Source: Streptomyces prunicolor NBRC 13075
Lineage (GTDB): Bacteria > Actinomycetota > Actinomycetes > Streptomycetales > Streptomycetaceae
DNA: 48,692 bases
Direction of reading: 5' to 3'
NCBI RefSeq assembly: GCF_000367365.1
Contig: NZ_BARF01000136.1
Coordinates: 1-48,692, forward strand
The notes under the pieces are model-generated. The model saw only the letters and a list, made by a program, of their open reading frames with translations, ran no database searches and was not told where the DNA came from. Every line of letters begins with the position of its first letter. Position 1 is the first letter of the stretch. Position numbers and translations under genes: made by a program. Shown piece after piece: positions 16,053-24,710 of this stretch.

Positions 16053-16109
16053 AGTAGGGACTGTTGGCGGCACCAGTGCCGCGGTTCGGGTACGGCGAGC
16101 CCCACCGCC
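16053..16109 (-). ncRNA. fluoride riboswitch candidate D (diverged), crcB leader
   Basis: Minus strand: GGCGGTGGGGCTCGCC (16109-16094), then AACCGCGGCAC and TGCCGC, then CAACAGTCCCTACT. Layout and spacing match candidate B, and AGTCCC can pair with the GGGGCT loop (one G-U) as the pseudoknot. It departs from the consensus in GGTG for GATG and CAAC for TGAT. It lies 57 nt upstream of the crcB start at 15996, where a fluoride riboswitch is most expected. Confidence 0.55.
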
Positions 16110-16195
16110 GCGCCGCGATCACAGATCACGACCGGAGGCCAGAGTAGCGCGAGTGTCTGTTACGGCGGTCTCCGGCTCCCTCCTTACTCGTCCTG

Positions 16196-16285
16196 ATGCT
16201 CCGGCTGAAGGCCGCGCTCGCCGCATGCCCAGAGGCGCAGGCCCTCGCCGGGCACATCCGCTCCTTCGCCTGCATGCTCGTCGGC
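16196..16285 (+). pseudogene. ISL3-type transposase fragment
   Basis: About 30 codons read LRLKAALAACPEAQALAGHI, then RSFACML, which matches the CPEL..LAGHVRSFA..M block just before the last catalytic part of ISL3 transposases (compare the full copy at 43727-45334). Flanking sequence does not continue the gene. A relic of another ISL3 element. The rest of 15997-16373 holds candidate riboswitch D and otherwise nothing. Confidence 0.45.
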
Positions 16286-16373
16286 CCGTCATGGGTTCCA
16301 TCTCTGGCTGCGCAGGGTGCGGATGTTCGTGCAACGCATCGCCGATGGTGCGAGCGGAACAACGCCGTGCATG

Positions 16374-17201
16374 TCAGCGAACAGCCCCGGCCGTTGAGGC
16401 GGTGGATGCCTGCCCCGGCTTTCCGGCGCGCCCGAGGCGGACGGACAGCGCGTCGACGGCCCGCAGTGCGGGCCCTGTGAGGGCGAAGCCGAGGCCCATC
16501 ACCAGGATGCCGACGGCCGCGTCCATCAGGTAGTGGTTGGCGGTGCCCAGCACGATCACGGTGGTCGCGATCGGGTAGATCACGCCGAGGGTGCGTACTG
16601 GCCAGTGCCGCCCGTAGCGGAAGAGGAGGATTCCGCACCACAGCGACCAGCCGACGTGCAGGCTGGGCATGGCCGCGTACTGGTTGGTGAGGTGGCCCAT
16701 GCCGCGCGGTGCGCTCGCGTCGCTGCCCCACCAGCCGAAGGAGCTGTACAGCGCCATGGTGTCGATGAAGCCATGCCCGCCGTTCAGCAGTCTCGGCGGG
16801 GCGGTGGGCAGCACGGTGAAGCCGACCAGGCCGATCAGAGTGGAGATCGTCAGCCAGGTACGGGCCCTGCGGTAGTGCACCGGGTGGCGGCGCCACAGCC
16901 AGACCAGGGTGGCGGGAGTGACGATGTAGTGCAGCGAGGCGTACGCGAAGTCGGCGGGCACGCCCAGGAAGGCGTGGTTCGCGAAGAGCCTGTTGAACCA
17001 GCGTTCGGGGTCCAGATGTACCAGTTGCTCATCGTGCAGGATGTCAGCGCCGTGACTCACGGCGTCGCCCACCCCTCCCCTGACCAGCAGACGCGCCCCG
17101 GAATAAAGGGTGTAGACGACGGCTATGAGCGGCAGTTCGGACCACCAGCGAAGCCGGCCGCGGTAAACCGCGGCACGTAGCGCGGTGGTGTTGATCGTCA
17201 T
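16374..17201 (-). CDS. PAP2-family membrane phosphatase (copy 1)
   Basis: 275 aa from ATG 17201. Six or so hydrophobic segments with PAP2/inositolphosphotransferase-like signatures: NQYAAMPSLHVGWS (phosphatase motif 2 with catalytic His) and GTANHYLMDAAVG (motif 3 with His and Asp). Likely acts on a lipid phosphate at the membrane. Same domain form as the protein at 20693-21523. An upstream palindromic element at 17330-17346 is shared with the MFS gene promoter. The C-terminal tail is Ala/Ser-rich and hydrophilic. Confidence 0.85.
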   Translation of the reverse strand: MTINTTALRAAVYRGRLRWWSELPLIAVVYTLYSGARLLVRGGVGDAVSHGADILHDEQLVHLDPERWFNRLFANHAFLGVPADFAYASLHYIVTPATLVWLWRRHPVHYRRARTWLTISTLIGLVGFTVLPTAPPRLLNGGHGFIDTMALYSSFGWWGSDASAPRGMGHLTNQYAAMPSLHVGWSLWCGILLFRYGRHWPVRTLGVIYPIATTVIVLGTANHYLMDAAVGILVMGLGFALTGPALRAVDALSVRLGRAGKPGQASTASTAGAVR

Positions 17202-17329
17202 GCGGGCGTGTCTCCTGATTCTCCGAAGGCAGCGGGGCGGCGGTCATGGCGTGGGGCGCACTTGTCGCGGCTGCACCGGCAGGGATATGAGCACCGAACA
17301 CATAGCTGTCAGAACATATTGACTGCCAA

Positions 17330-17346
17330 ATATATCGGTAACCGAA
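17330..17346 (-). promoter_or_regulatory. shared 17-nt palindromic operator/promoter element, site 1
   Basis: Minus strand TTCGGTTACCGATATAT. Differs at one central base from site 2 at 23166-23182. The core TCGGT-N-ACCGA is palindromic and TATAT may be part of a -10 box. It lies about 130 nt upstream of the PAP2 gene start at 17201. Confidence 0.55.
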
Positions 17347-17681
17347 GAGATTCGGGGCTGGTACCCCGCCCGTTCATATTCGTTCACCCCTTCGTTTCGC
17401 TCTCCGCGCCTACGTCCACCGCTGTCTGCACGCGGCAGGCTCACGGATCCGGCGCGGAAAAGTCGTCGCCCTCGGCAGGGACCATGTCGTGCGACTCGGG
17501 CCCGGCACGCCAGCGCTGGCCAAGATGGTCGAGGATGACGCACCGGACGGCACGGCCGCTCACGCGGTGCTGCGGGGGTGGGAAGCTCATGCCCTGCCCC
17601 CCGTCGTGTGGGTGCCGTTGGTGCGTCGCAGGATCCTGCCCCGGCAGTGGACCGAGCTGTTGCGACCACCGGGGGCTGACA
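17347..17681. other. gap before broken penicillin-binding protein
   Basis: Holds no gene I can support. A plus-strand frame from GTG 17489 reads VRLGPGTPALAKMVEDDAPD, then GTAAHAVLRGWEAHALPPVVWVPL, which looks protein-like for about 60 residues and could be the remains of an unrecognised gene; it runs on into the next gene in the wrong frame. Confidence 0.3.
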
Positions 17682-18974
17682 GTGAACAGGGCAGCGAAGA
17701 GCGGCGTCATCGTGGCCTGCGCGGTCGCGCTGGGCCTGGAAGGGTTCGGCGCCTACAACATCGCGCACGCCCAGAGCCGGCCGTCGGGCGGGAGGCGGAG
17801 AACCGTGACTCCCGCGGCGGAGTCGAGCACACCGCCGCCCGCGATGGAGGCCAGGACGTTCGCGCGTGACTTCCTGAAGGACTGGGCCGCGGGCCCGCCC
17901 ACAACGCGGGAGCGGCAGCCGAGACGGACGCGCCGAAGGGCGCGCGGCAGGCACTGGATGCCTACCACGATGGGGTGAAGCTGCACTCCCTGACGTTCAG
18001 CGACGTCACTGCGGCCGGAATCGACCCGCTGCGCGGCAACGCGGTGCGGGTGACCTTAACGGCCACGGCCCGGCTCACGGCGGGTACGTGGTCGCATCCC
18101 GGGGCGCTCGACGTGGTGCAGGACGCCGCCGGGCAGCAGGCGGTGCGCCGGTCGCCCTCGGTCCTCCACCCCAGGCTCGGCGCCGGCCAGAGCCTGCGCC
18201 TGGGCCCCCTCGCGCCACCGGCTTCGCAGGTGCGGGTGCTCGCCCGGGACGGCAAGACGCGGCTGACGGGTGAGCAGTTCCCGTCTCTCGCGGCCATCGT
18301 GACCACCATCGGAGCGCACGCGGCGGCCACCGCGAAGGGCAGCAGCGTAACGATCGTGAACACCGCCGGGGCCACCGTTGCCACCCTGAAGGTTTTCAAG
18401 GAGCCGACGGCCGCGTCCGTACGCACCACCATCGACGCCGGGCTGCAGGCGGCGGCCGAAAAGGCGGTGCACGACCAGCGGGTGGGCGGCAAGCCGGCCG
18501 GGGTGGTCGCGCTCGACCGCCACAACGGCCACATCCGGGCCGTCGCCTACGACGGACCGGACGGCGACATCGCGATCAACGCGGCCAAGGCGCCCGGCTC
18601 CACCATGAAGATCATTACGTCGGCGGCGCTGTTCGACCGGGCGGGCATGACGCCCGACAGCACGGCTCCCTGCAACACGACGCAGGCGGCCTCCGGCGAG
18701 GTCTTCCACAACGAGGCGGACGTGCCGGCCAACCCGAACGCCACGCTCCTGCAGGCGTTCGCAGAGTCCTGCAAAACCGCCTTCATCGAGCGCCCGCCTG
18801 GGCACCCTGCCCGGGGTGGGCGCGAAGACCGGCACCGCGGAAGAGGGCGACGGCACCAACGGCTGGGTCACCGCCTACAACGACGACCTCGCCGTCGCCT
18901 CCCTCGTGGAGGGCGGCAGTTCGGGCGTCGGCTCCGCCGGCTACGTCGTAGGGGACCTGCTCACCGCAGGGTAG
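17682..18974 (+). pseudogene. penicillin-binding protein (NTF2-like + transpeptidase), broken
   Basis: GTG 17682 starts a membrane anchor (AAKSGVIVACAVALGLEGFG) and an Ala/Pro linker. Around 17890-17950 the frame shifts; the second frame carries the NTF2-like MecA_N domain (RQALDAYHDGVKLHSL and on) and the transpeptidase start with SxxK nucleophile motif APGSTMKII near 18600. At about 18785 the SCKTAFIE segment jumps straight, in another frame, to GAKTGTAEEGDGTNGWVTAY, the KTG motif near 18825, with a stop at 18974. The middle of the catalytic domain with SxN is deleted. It also contains a TTA codon (18056-18058). Clearly nonfunctional. Confidence 0.85.
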
Positions 18975-19122
18975 CGATACGCGGTCGGCCCCCATTCGTC
19001 GCCAACCCGCTGCTCACCCACCTCCACACCGGTTGGAGGCTCCCACCGTTCCGATGCGTGGTATCGCGCAGACTGCCGAACGCCCCTCATCGGTGGGCAT
19101 ACGCGGCGACTCCGCGTCGCTC

Positions 19123-19653
19123 CTACGGAAGCGTGTCGTCCCCAAGGGCACCGTCCGCCGCGTCCTCTTCCGGCTCGCCGAGGTTCTCGGCGAGCCGGAA
19201 GAGGGCCGGCAGTGCGCCCGAGATCGCCCGGCGCTCGGCGCCGTCGAGGGCGGCGAGCGCGGCGTCCATGCGGCGTTCGTGGGCGGCGGTCCAGGCGGCG
19301 AGCTGTTCACGCCCGGCGCCGGTGAGGGTGACCACGGAAGCGCGGCGGTCGACCTTGTCGACGTCACGCGCGACCAGCCCCGCAGTGATCATCTGCCCGA
19401 TCAGCCCGCTGACAGTGCTCGGGGCCAGACGCTGACGGGAGGCGAGGTCGCTGACGCGGGCCGGGGAGTGTTCGCCGAGTACCTGCAGCAGTTCGACCTG
19501 GGCCATGGGGAGGGTCTCCCACGGGTAGTCGGTACGGATCGAGGCCCTCAGCGCGCGGCGCAGCCGGGTGACGGCCTCGGTGAGCAGGCGTGCGTCCGGA
19601 GCCTGTCCGGAGGAACGGGGCGGAGAAACCTCGGAGTCGGGCTGCGCAGACAT
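19123..19653 (-). CDS. MarR-family transcriptional regulator
   Basis: 176 aa from ATG 19653. MarR core: helix LTEAVTRLRRALRASI, the winged-helix segment MAQVELLQVLGEHSPARVSDLASRQRLAPSTVSGLIGQM, and wing KVDRRASVVTLTGAGREQLAAW. Binds palindromic DNA as a dimer, usually as a repressor released by small aromatic or drug ligands. It is divergent from lgt, with two inverted repeats between them, so it probably controls itself and lgt-PAP2. Whether it also controls the element shared at 17330 and 23166 is open. Confidence 0.88.
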   Translation of the reverse strand: MSAQPDSEVSPPRSSGQAPDARLLTEAVTRLRRALRASIRTDYPWETLPMAQVELLQVLGEHSPARVSDLASRQRLAPSTVSGLIGQMITAGLVARDVDKVDRRASVVTLTGAGREQLAAWTAAHERRMDAALAALDGAERRAISGALPALFRLAENLGEPEEDAADGALGDDTLP

Positions 19654-19691
19654 GCGCCAAGAATAGTCGGACCGCGCCCGGGTACAGCCGG

Positions 19692-19739
19692 GCGTCCGCC
19701 GTGCGGACGCTCCGCTCGCACCGATTCCGAATGCTTCGG
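19692..19739. promoter_or_regulatory. two inverted repeats in marR-lgt divergent promoter
   Basis: GCGTCCG (19692-19698) and CGGACGC (19704-19710) over a 5-nt spacer, and CCGAA-TGC-TTCGG (19727-19739). Both are perfect and lie between divergent starts at 19653 and 19812, so either could be the MarR operator. CCGAA-N3-TTCGG also occurs at 33255-33267. Confidence 0.5.
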
Positions 19740-19811
19740 TGTCCGATGTATTGTCGTGCGGGTACTCCGGCCGCGGGCCGGGTCCCCCATCACGCGAGAA
19801 CGGTCGAGCAG

Positions 19812-20696
19812 ATGAACGTGGCGTACCTGCCCAGCCCCTCGCAGGGAGTGTGGCACCTCGGGCCACTGCCGATCCGCGCGTACGCGCTGTGCATCCTGGC
19901 CGGCATCTTCACCGCCGTCTGGCTCACAGGCCGCCGCTGGGAGGCCCGGGGCGGGCGCCGCGAGGACATCGCGGACATCGCGATCTGGGCGGTACCGTTC
20001 GGCATCCTCGGCGGCCGTCTCTACCACGTGATCACCGACCCGGAGCTGTACTTCGCCTCCGGCAAGCAGCCCCTGCACGCCCTGTTCATCTGGGACGGCG
20101 GCCTGGGCATCCCCGGCGCGGTGGCGCTGGGTGCGGTCGGTGCCTGGCTGGGCTGCCGCCGCCGCGGCGTCAAGCTGTCCGACTTCGCCGACGCCGTCGC
20201 CCCGGGGCTGGTGCTGGCCCAGGCGATCGGCCGGTGGGGAAACTACTTCAACCAGGAGCTGTACGGCGGCCCCACCCATCTGCCGTGGGCGCTGTACATC
20301 GACCCGGCCAACCGCCCCGCCGACTCCCCCACCGTCGCCCTGTACCACCCCACCTTCCTGTACGAGTCGCTGTGGGACCTCGGCGTGATGGCCCTGCTGC
20401 TGTGGCTCGACGCCCGCCACCACCAGCGGCTGCGGCGCGGACGCCTGTTCGCCTGCTACGTCCTGGCCTACACCACCGGCCGGGCCTGGATCGAGGCGCT
20501 GCGCATCGACCACGCCAACCACTTCCTGGGCCTGCGCCTGAACGACTACGTCTCCCTCATCCTGTTCACCGGCGCGCTGGCATACCTGATCGTCTCCCGG
20601 CGTCCACGTCCGGACGACGACGCCCCGTACCCGGCCCCCGACGGTGCGGATGCCGAGCCGGTGCCTGCCCAGGCGTCCGCGCGGGAGAAGGCGTGA
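19812..20696 (+). CDS. lgt: prolipoprotein diacylglyceryl transferase (accessory copy)
   Basis: 294 aa from ATG 19812. Seven hydrophobic segments and the Lgt signature GRWGNYFNQELYGGPT, preceded by WDGGLGIPG and followed by YHPTFLYESLWDL. Transfers diacylglyceryl from phosphatidylglycerol to the lipobox Cys of prelipoproteins at the plasma membrane. Streptomyces often carry more than one lgt; this one is under a MarR-type regulator and coupled by GTGA overlap to a PAP2 phosphatase, suggesting a lipid-related accessory role. The ribosome site is weak. Confidence 0.93.
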   Translation: MNVAYLPSPSQGVWHLGPLPIRAYALCILAGIFTAVWLTGRRWEARGGRREDIADIAIWAVPFGILGGRLYHVITDPELYFASGKQPLHALFIWDGGLGIPGAVALGAVGAWLGCRRRGVKLSDFADAVAPGLVLAQAIGRWGNYFNQELYGGPTHLPWALYIDPANRPADSPTVALYHPTFLYESLWDLGVMALLLWLDARHHQRLRRGRLFACYVLAYTTGRAWIEALRIDHANHFLGLRLNDYVSLILFTGALAYLIVSRRPRPDDDAPYPAPDGADAEPVPAQASAREKA

Positions 20697-21523
20697 CGCA
20701 GGCCACCCAAGCGTCACCGGCCGCCTCCGGGCACCCGCGTCCGGGCAGGCGCATCGGCCCGCTGCTGCCCGCCCGCCTGCGTCCCCTGGACCGGCCCCGG
20801 CTGTGGATGGAACTGGCCTGCAGCGGGCTCCTCTACTGGGCCTACACCCTCACCCGCAACGCCGTGCCCGCCCACCGCACCGCCGCCTTGCACCGCGCAC
20901 ACGCCATCTGGCACGCCGAGCAGGTGCTGCACGTGGACATCGAACTCACCGTCAACCACGCCGCCGACCGGGTCGGCTGGCTGATCGTGGGGATGAACTA
21001 CTACTACGCCACCCTGCACTTCATCGTCACCATCGGCGTCCTGGTGTGGCTGTACGTCCGCCACCCGGGCCGCTACCGCGCGGTGCGCACCGCCCTCTAT
21101 ACCGCCACCCTGCTGGCCCTGGCCGGCTTCGCGTTCCTGGCCACGGCCCCGCCCCGGTTCCTGGCCGGACGCGGGTTCATCGACACGGTGGTCGTCCACC
21201 ACACCTGGGGATCGTGGGCCTCCGGGGACGTTGCCTCCCTGTCCAACCAGTACGCCGCGATGCCCTCGGTGCACATCATCTGGTCCGCCTGGTCCGGACT
21301 GGCCCTGGCCTTCCTCGCCCGCCGCACCTGGGTGCGGGTGCTGGGCGCCTGCTACCCGCTGGCGACCTTCACCGTCATCCTGGCCACCGCCAACCACTTC
21401 GTCATCGACGCGGCAGCCGGCGCAGCCACCCTCGCGGTCGGCTTCCTCGTCCAGCGGCTGCTCACCGGCCGCCCGGCCTACCCAGCTCTACGGCGGAACG
21501 CCCTCACGGCCAGCAAGCCCTGA
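20693..21523 (+). CDS. PAP2-family membrane phosphatase (copy 2)
   Basis: 276 aa from GTG 20693, overlapping the lgt stop by 4 nt. Hydrophilic N-terminus, then about six membrane segments with NQYAAMPSVHIIWSAWSG and ATANHFVIDAAAGAATL, the two PAP2 active-site blocks. Clearly related to the copy at 16374-17201. Lgt releases glycerol-1-phosphate, and a lipid-phosphate phosphatase in the same operon could process a related product; that link is inference. Its 3' end overlaps the convergent small gene at 21478-21672. Confidence 0.88.
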   Translation: MTQATQASPAASGHPRPGRRIGPLLPARLRPLDRPRLWMELACSGLLYWAYTLTRNAVPAHRTAALHRAHAIWHAEQVLHVDIELTVNHAADRVGWLIVGMNYYYATLHFIVTIGVLVWLYVRHPGRYRAVRTALYTATLLALAGFAFLATAPPRFLAGRGFIDTVVVHHTWGSWASGDVASLSNQYAAMPSVHIIWSAWSGLALAFLARRTWVRVLGACYPLATFTVILATANHFVIDAAAGAATLAVGFLVQRLLTGRPAYPALRRNALTASKP

Positions 21524-21672
21524 CGCAGCGCCAGTACCGCCCAGATTCCGGCGACGGCGGCCAGCCAGCGCGCCTGCAACACCACCGCGCCCGTCACCGA
21601 GAGTGCGGCAACCAGGACGTCCAGACTGGTCACCCAGGCATCCCACACCCACTCGCCGGTGTTCCGGATCAC
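21478..21672 (-). CDS. small membrane protein, unknown
   Basis: 64 aa from GTG 21672. Reads MIRNTGEWVWDAWVTSLDVL, then two hydrophobic stretches (VAALSVTGAVVLQ and WLAAVAGIWAVLALRQGLL) and a basic end RAFRRRAG. It lies 25 nt downstream of the MFS gene and overlaps the end of the PAP2 gene by 46 nt, so it may be cotranscribed with the exporter. Supported by membrane-like composition and position only. Confidence 0.45.
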   Translation of the reverse strand: MIRNTGEWVWDAWVTSLDVLVAALSVTGAVVLQARWLAAVAGIWAVLALRQGLLAVRAFRRRAG

Positions 21673-21697
21673 TCTCGCGATCCCCTCGCGGACCTCG

Positions 21698-23155
21698 TCA
21701 CAACGTCTCCCGTACCCCCTCCGGCTCCCCGCCCGGGCTCAGCCAGGCCGACGCGACCGCGACGGCCGAGGCCGCCACGAGGATCGCGGAGGCCCACCGG
21801 GCACCGGCCTGGCCACCGCCACCGCCGGCCAGGTGGAGGGCGAGCGTGACCAGGGCGACGCCCAGTGCGGTGCCCAGACCACGGGTCATGTTGACCAGGC
21901 CACCTCCGGTGCCGGACGCGCGGGCCGGGATCCCCCTCATGATCATGGTGTTGTTGGCCGGGGTGAAAGTGCCCAAACCCAGCCCGGCCAGTGCCAGGAC
22001 CGGCACCAGCCAGGCGATCGTCAAGGGAACAGCCAGCAGCGCACCCATGGCGAGGGCGAAGACACCGGCTCCGGCCACGCAGCGCCTGCGGTCGGCCAGG
22101 GAGCGCGGCAGCAGCCGGTCCCCTCCGGTCGCGGCCAAAGCGAACCCGGCCGGCAGCGCCGTCAGCACCGTCCCGGCAGTCAACGCCGAAGTGCCCCGCG
22201 CCATCAGAACGACCGGCACCAGCACCAACGGTCCGAACAGCACCAGGTACCCGCTCAGCGCTCCGGCCAGCCCGAACGCCACCGCCCGCCCCCGCAGCAG
22301 AGCCAGGTCCAACAGCGGCGCGACGGCCCGACGCTGCCGGCGGACGAAACCCCAGCCCGCCACCGCGGCCAATGCGAACAGCACGGCCACACCCCAGCCG
22401 GGCACCGGCAGCCCGGAGGCCGCCGACACACCCAGAAGCACGCTGGTGGTCGCCACCGCCAGCAGGGACAACCCCTGCCAGTCGAAGCCCACCACGCGGG
22501 TACGGCCCCGGGTACGCGGCACCAGATAGTGCCCGGCCACCAGCGCGACCAGCCCGACCGGCACGTTCACCCCGAACACCCAGCGCCAGCCCAGCGTCGA
22601 CACCAGCACCCCGCCCACCGTCGGCCCCAGCGCCAGGCCCAGCGCCTGCGCGGCGGCCTGCACCCCCAGCGCCGTGCGCATCCGCTCCGGCGGCGCGCTG
22701 GTGGTCACCAGCGCCACGCTGTTGGCCTGCATCAGCGCCGCCCCGGCCGCCTGCACCACCCGAAAGCCCACCAGGGCCCCCAGCGACGGCGCCAGCCCAC
22801 AGGCGGCGGACGCCAGCGTGAACACCGCGAACCCGTACAGGTACAGCAGCTTGCGGCCGTGCGCGTCGGCCAGCCGACCGGCCGGGATCAGCAACGCCAC
22901 CAGCGTGAGCAGATAAGCCAGCGACACCCACTCCACGGCCGCCAGCGAGGTATGGAACTCGTTGCGCAGGCTGCCGTAGGTCAGCGTCACGATGCTCGCG
23001 TCCAACTGCCCCATGAACGCCCCGAAGCACACCGTGCCCACCGCCAGCCACCAGGCGTTCGGCCGCGACCGTATCCCCTCCGGACGAGCCCGCTCCACGG
23101 TGAGCACGGCGGACCAGCGCCTCCTGGACGGGCGGGGACTCATTCGGGTGGCCAT
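21698..23155 (-). CDS. MFS drug exporter, DHA2-type (14 TM)
   Basis: 485 aa from ATG 23155 with GAGGGG close upstream. DHA2/EmrB-like signatures: GAFMGQLDASIVTLTYGSL, LIPAGRLADAHGRKLLY (motif A), FRVVQAAGAALMQANSVAL, and motif C ALGLALGPTVGGVLV with GWRWVFGVNVPVG. Proton-driven export of small hydrophobic compounds. The promoter carries the 17-nt palindromic element (23166-23182) only about 11 nt before the ATG, so operator, -10 and start are packed together and the leader is very short. Confidence 0.92.
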   Translation of the reverse strand: MATRMSPRPSRRRWSAVLTVERARPEGIRSRPNAWWLAVGTVCFGAFMGQLDASIVTLTYGSLRNEFHTSLAAVEWVSLAYLLTLVALLIPAGRLADAHGRKLLYLYGFAVFTLASAACGLAPSLGALVGFRVVQAAGAALMQANSVALVTTSAPPERMRTALGVQAAAQALGLALGPTVGGVLVSTLGWRWVFGVNVPVGLVALVAGHYLVPRTRGRTRVVGFDWQGLSLLAVATTSVLLGVSAASGLPVPGWGVAVLFALAAVAGWGFVRRQRRAVAPLLDLALLRGRAVAFGLAGALSGYLVLFGPLVLVPVVLMARGTSALTAGTVLTALPAGFALAATGGDRLLPRSLADRRRCVAGAGVFALAMGALLAVPLTIAWLVPVLALAGLGLGTFTPANNTMIMRGIPARASGTGGGLVNMTRGLGTALGVALVTLALHLAGGGGGQAGARWASAILVAASAVAVASAWLSPGGEPEGVRETL

Positions 23156-23165
23156 ACCCCTCAGG

Positions 23166-23182
23166 ATATATCGGTCACCGAA
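23166..23182 (-). promoter_or_regulatory. shared 17-nt palindromic operator/promoter element, site 2
   Basis: Minus strand TTCGGTGACCGATATAT, 16 of 17 bases as at 17330-17346. The palindrome TCGGT-N-ACCGA abuts a TATAT that could be the -10 of the MFS promoter, so a bound protein would block RNA polymerase. Confidence 0.6.
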
Positions 23183-23316
23183 ATGTTTTGCTATCGTTCC
23201 ATCTCGGGTTCCGTGGCAGCGCCACCCGCTCCGCCCAGATGACGGCGCGAGGAATGTCCATGGCGCTGCCGCGGGCCTCCCCGCCCAGACGCAACACCCT
23301 GACATCAGGGGGAGCC

Positions 23317-23523
23317 GTGCCGATTGACCTCGACGAGGACGCCGCCATCCTGCGCGTCACCGAGCAGCTCAAGACCTCCTACAGCGATCGCCACACACCC
23401 GACGAGATCGAGGCCGCGATTGCCGAAGCCCGCGAGTCCCTCAGCGCCCTCCCGATTCGAACCCACATACCCGTCCTCGTGGAACGCAAGGCGCGCCGCA
23501 TGCTCAGCGAGCACACCGGCTGA
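23317..23523 (+). CDS. small three-helix-bundle dimerisation domain protein
   Basis: 68 aa from GTG 23317 with GGGGGAG close upstream. Pattern: DEDAAILRVTEQLKTSYSDR, HTPDEIEAAIAEARESL, then PIRTHIPVLVERKARRML. The IR..(V/I)PVLVE(R)..AR..L ending is typical of the small three-helix-bundle proteins common in Streptomyces, thought to dimerise. Function unknown. Gap 23524-23767 after it has no supported gene. Confidence 0.65.
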   Translation: MPIDLDEDAAILRVTEQLKTSYSDRHTPDEIEAAIAEARESLSALPIRTHIPVLVERKARRMLSEHTG

Positions 23524-23767
23524 GGAAGAGCGCAGGGGGAGCTCCCGCCGTGACGTGGCCGCGGATCACCGGCTTCCCCGCGCACGCCAGCAGGCGTCCC
23601 GGGGTCGTCGGCGCGCGACGGACGATGGCCAGGCACCCTCTGGACCGAGCCGTATCGGGCCACTCGCAGCACCGGAACCGCGATCAGAAGGTCCGCCACG
23701 GCCTCCTCGGACCAGTGTCAGTGGGCGCGGCTACCGTGGACCGCCACATCTGAATCCGGAGGATGAC

Positions 23768-24397
23768 ATGGTCAGACGCATGGCGGACGAGGCGTTCCGT
23801 GACGAGCAGGAGAGCGGCCGGTACGCGCCGCACGTCCGTGCCATCAACGAGATGGTCGATGAGCTGCGCGACCAGGACGGCCGCGGCTGGATGCCGTACG
23901 TGGCTCCCTGGCACGGGGGCGTCGACGCACGCGTGTTGTCGATTCTGCGCGATCCCGGCCCCAAGACCCAGGACGGCAGCGGTTCGGGTTTCCTGTGCGT
24001 GGAAAACGACGACGCCACGGCCGAACGCCAGTGCACCGGCTTTGCCGAAGCGGGCATAGACGCCCGCGACACCACCCCCTGGAATGCCTACCCCTGGTAC
24101 ATCAACCGCGCTCCCAACGCCGAGGAACGCAGAGCCGGCGTCACGGTTCTTGCCCGCCTCCTCGGTCTGCTTCCCCGCCTTGAAGTCGTCCTTCTGCAAG
24201 GAGTCGACGCGCAGGACAGCTGGCGACGACTGGAGAAGACCCACCCCGAGCTCGTGCGGGAGGCACGGTACGAGGTCGTCCACACCTATCACCCCGGCCG
24301 GCAGGCCCTGTGGTCGCCGGACCCTGCCGTCCGAGCAGCCCGGGAACAACAGCGCCACGACTCTTACCAGCAGGTGGCGCAAGCGCTCCAGCGGTAG
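23768..24397 (+). CDS. uracil-DNA glycosylase-superfamily protein
   Basis: 209 aa from ATG 23768, GGAGG 6 nt upstream. UDG-like features: LSILRDPGPKTQDGSGSGFL in the motif-1 position, DTTPWNAYPWYIN and, near the C-terminus, HTYHPGRQALW in place of the usual HPSP loop. Members of this actinobacterial group are annotated as uracil-DNA glycosylases, but motif residues differ from Ung, so base specificity is uncertain. It opens a stretch of nucleic-acid genes (DUF429, two nucleases). Confidence 0.6.
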   Translation: MVRRMADEAFRDEQESGRYAPHVRAINEMVDELRDQDGRGWMPYVAPWHGGVDARVLSILRDPGPKTQDGSGSGFLCVENDDATAERQCTGFAEAGIDARDTTPWNAYPWYINRAPNAEERRAGVTVLARLLGLLPRLEVVLLQGVDAQDSWRRLEKTHPELVREARYEVVHTYHPGRQALWSPDPAVRAAREQQRHDSYQQVAQALQR

Positions 24398-24710
24398 CAG
24401 GCACAGCGGCAATCCGACGGCGGCAGCACCGCACCGTCGCCGGCTTCCCGGATGAAAATCACTGCTCACGTCGGCGGGCGGATGGCGTGGAGTACGTGTG
24501 CCGCGTGCCGGCACACGTCACCCGCGTGTAGGTCTTGTCCAGCTCCTGCGGATGAGACGAGCCTGCGAAGCGGCGGCGAAGCGTGCTCCCGGGCCGGACG
24601 CCGCTCGACCCGTTCGGTAGGGACGACCGCCATCGCATGCGGACGAACGGGTCGCTCAGCGCCCATTGTCTTCCCAGGGCTCTGCGAGAGGCATCGGCGT
24701 CCGACGCGGG
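24398..24710. other. intergenic, nothing recognised
   Basis: Convergent gap between the UDG-like gene and the DUF429 gene. Open frames here are short and Arg/Ser/Pro-rich, typical of noncoding high-GC DNA. No hairpin stood out. Confidence 0.4.
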
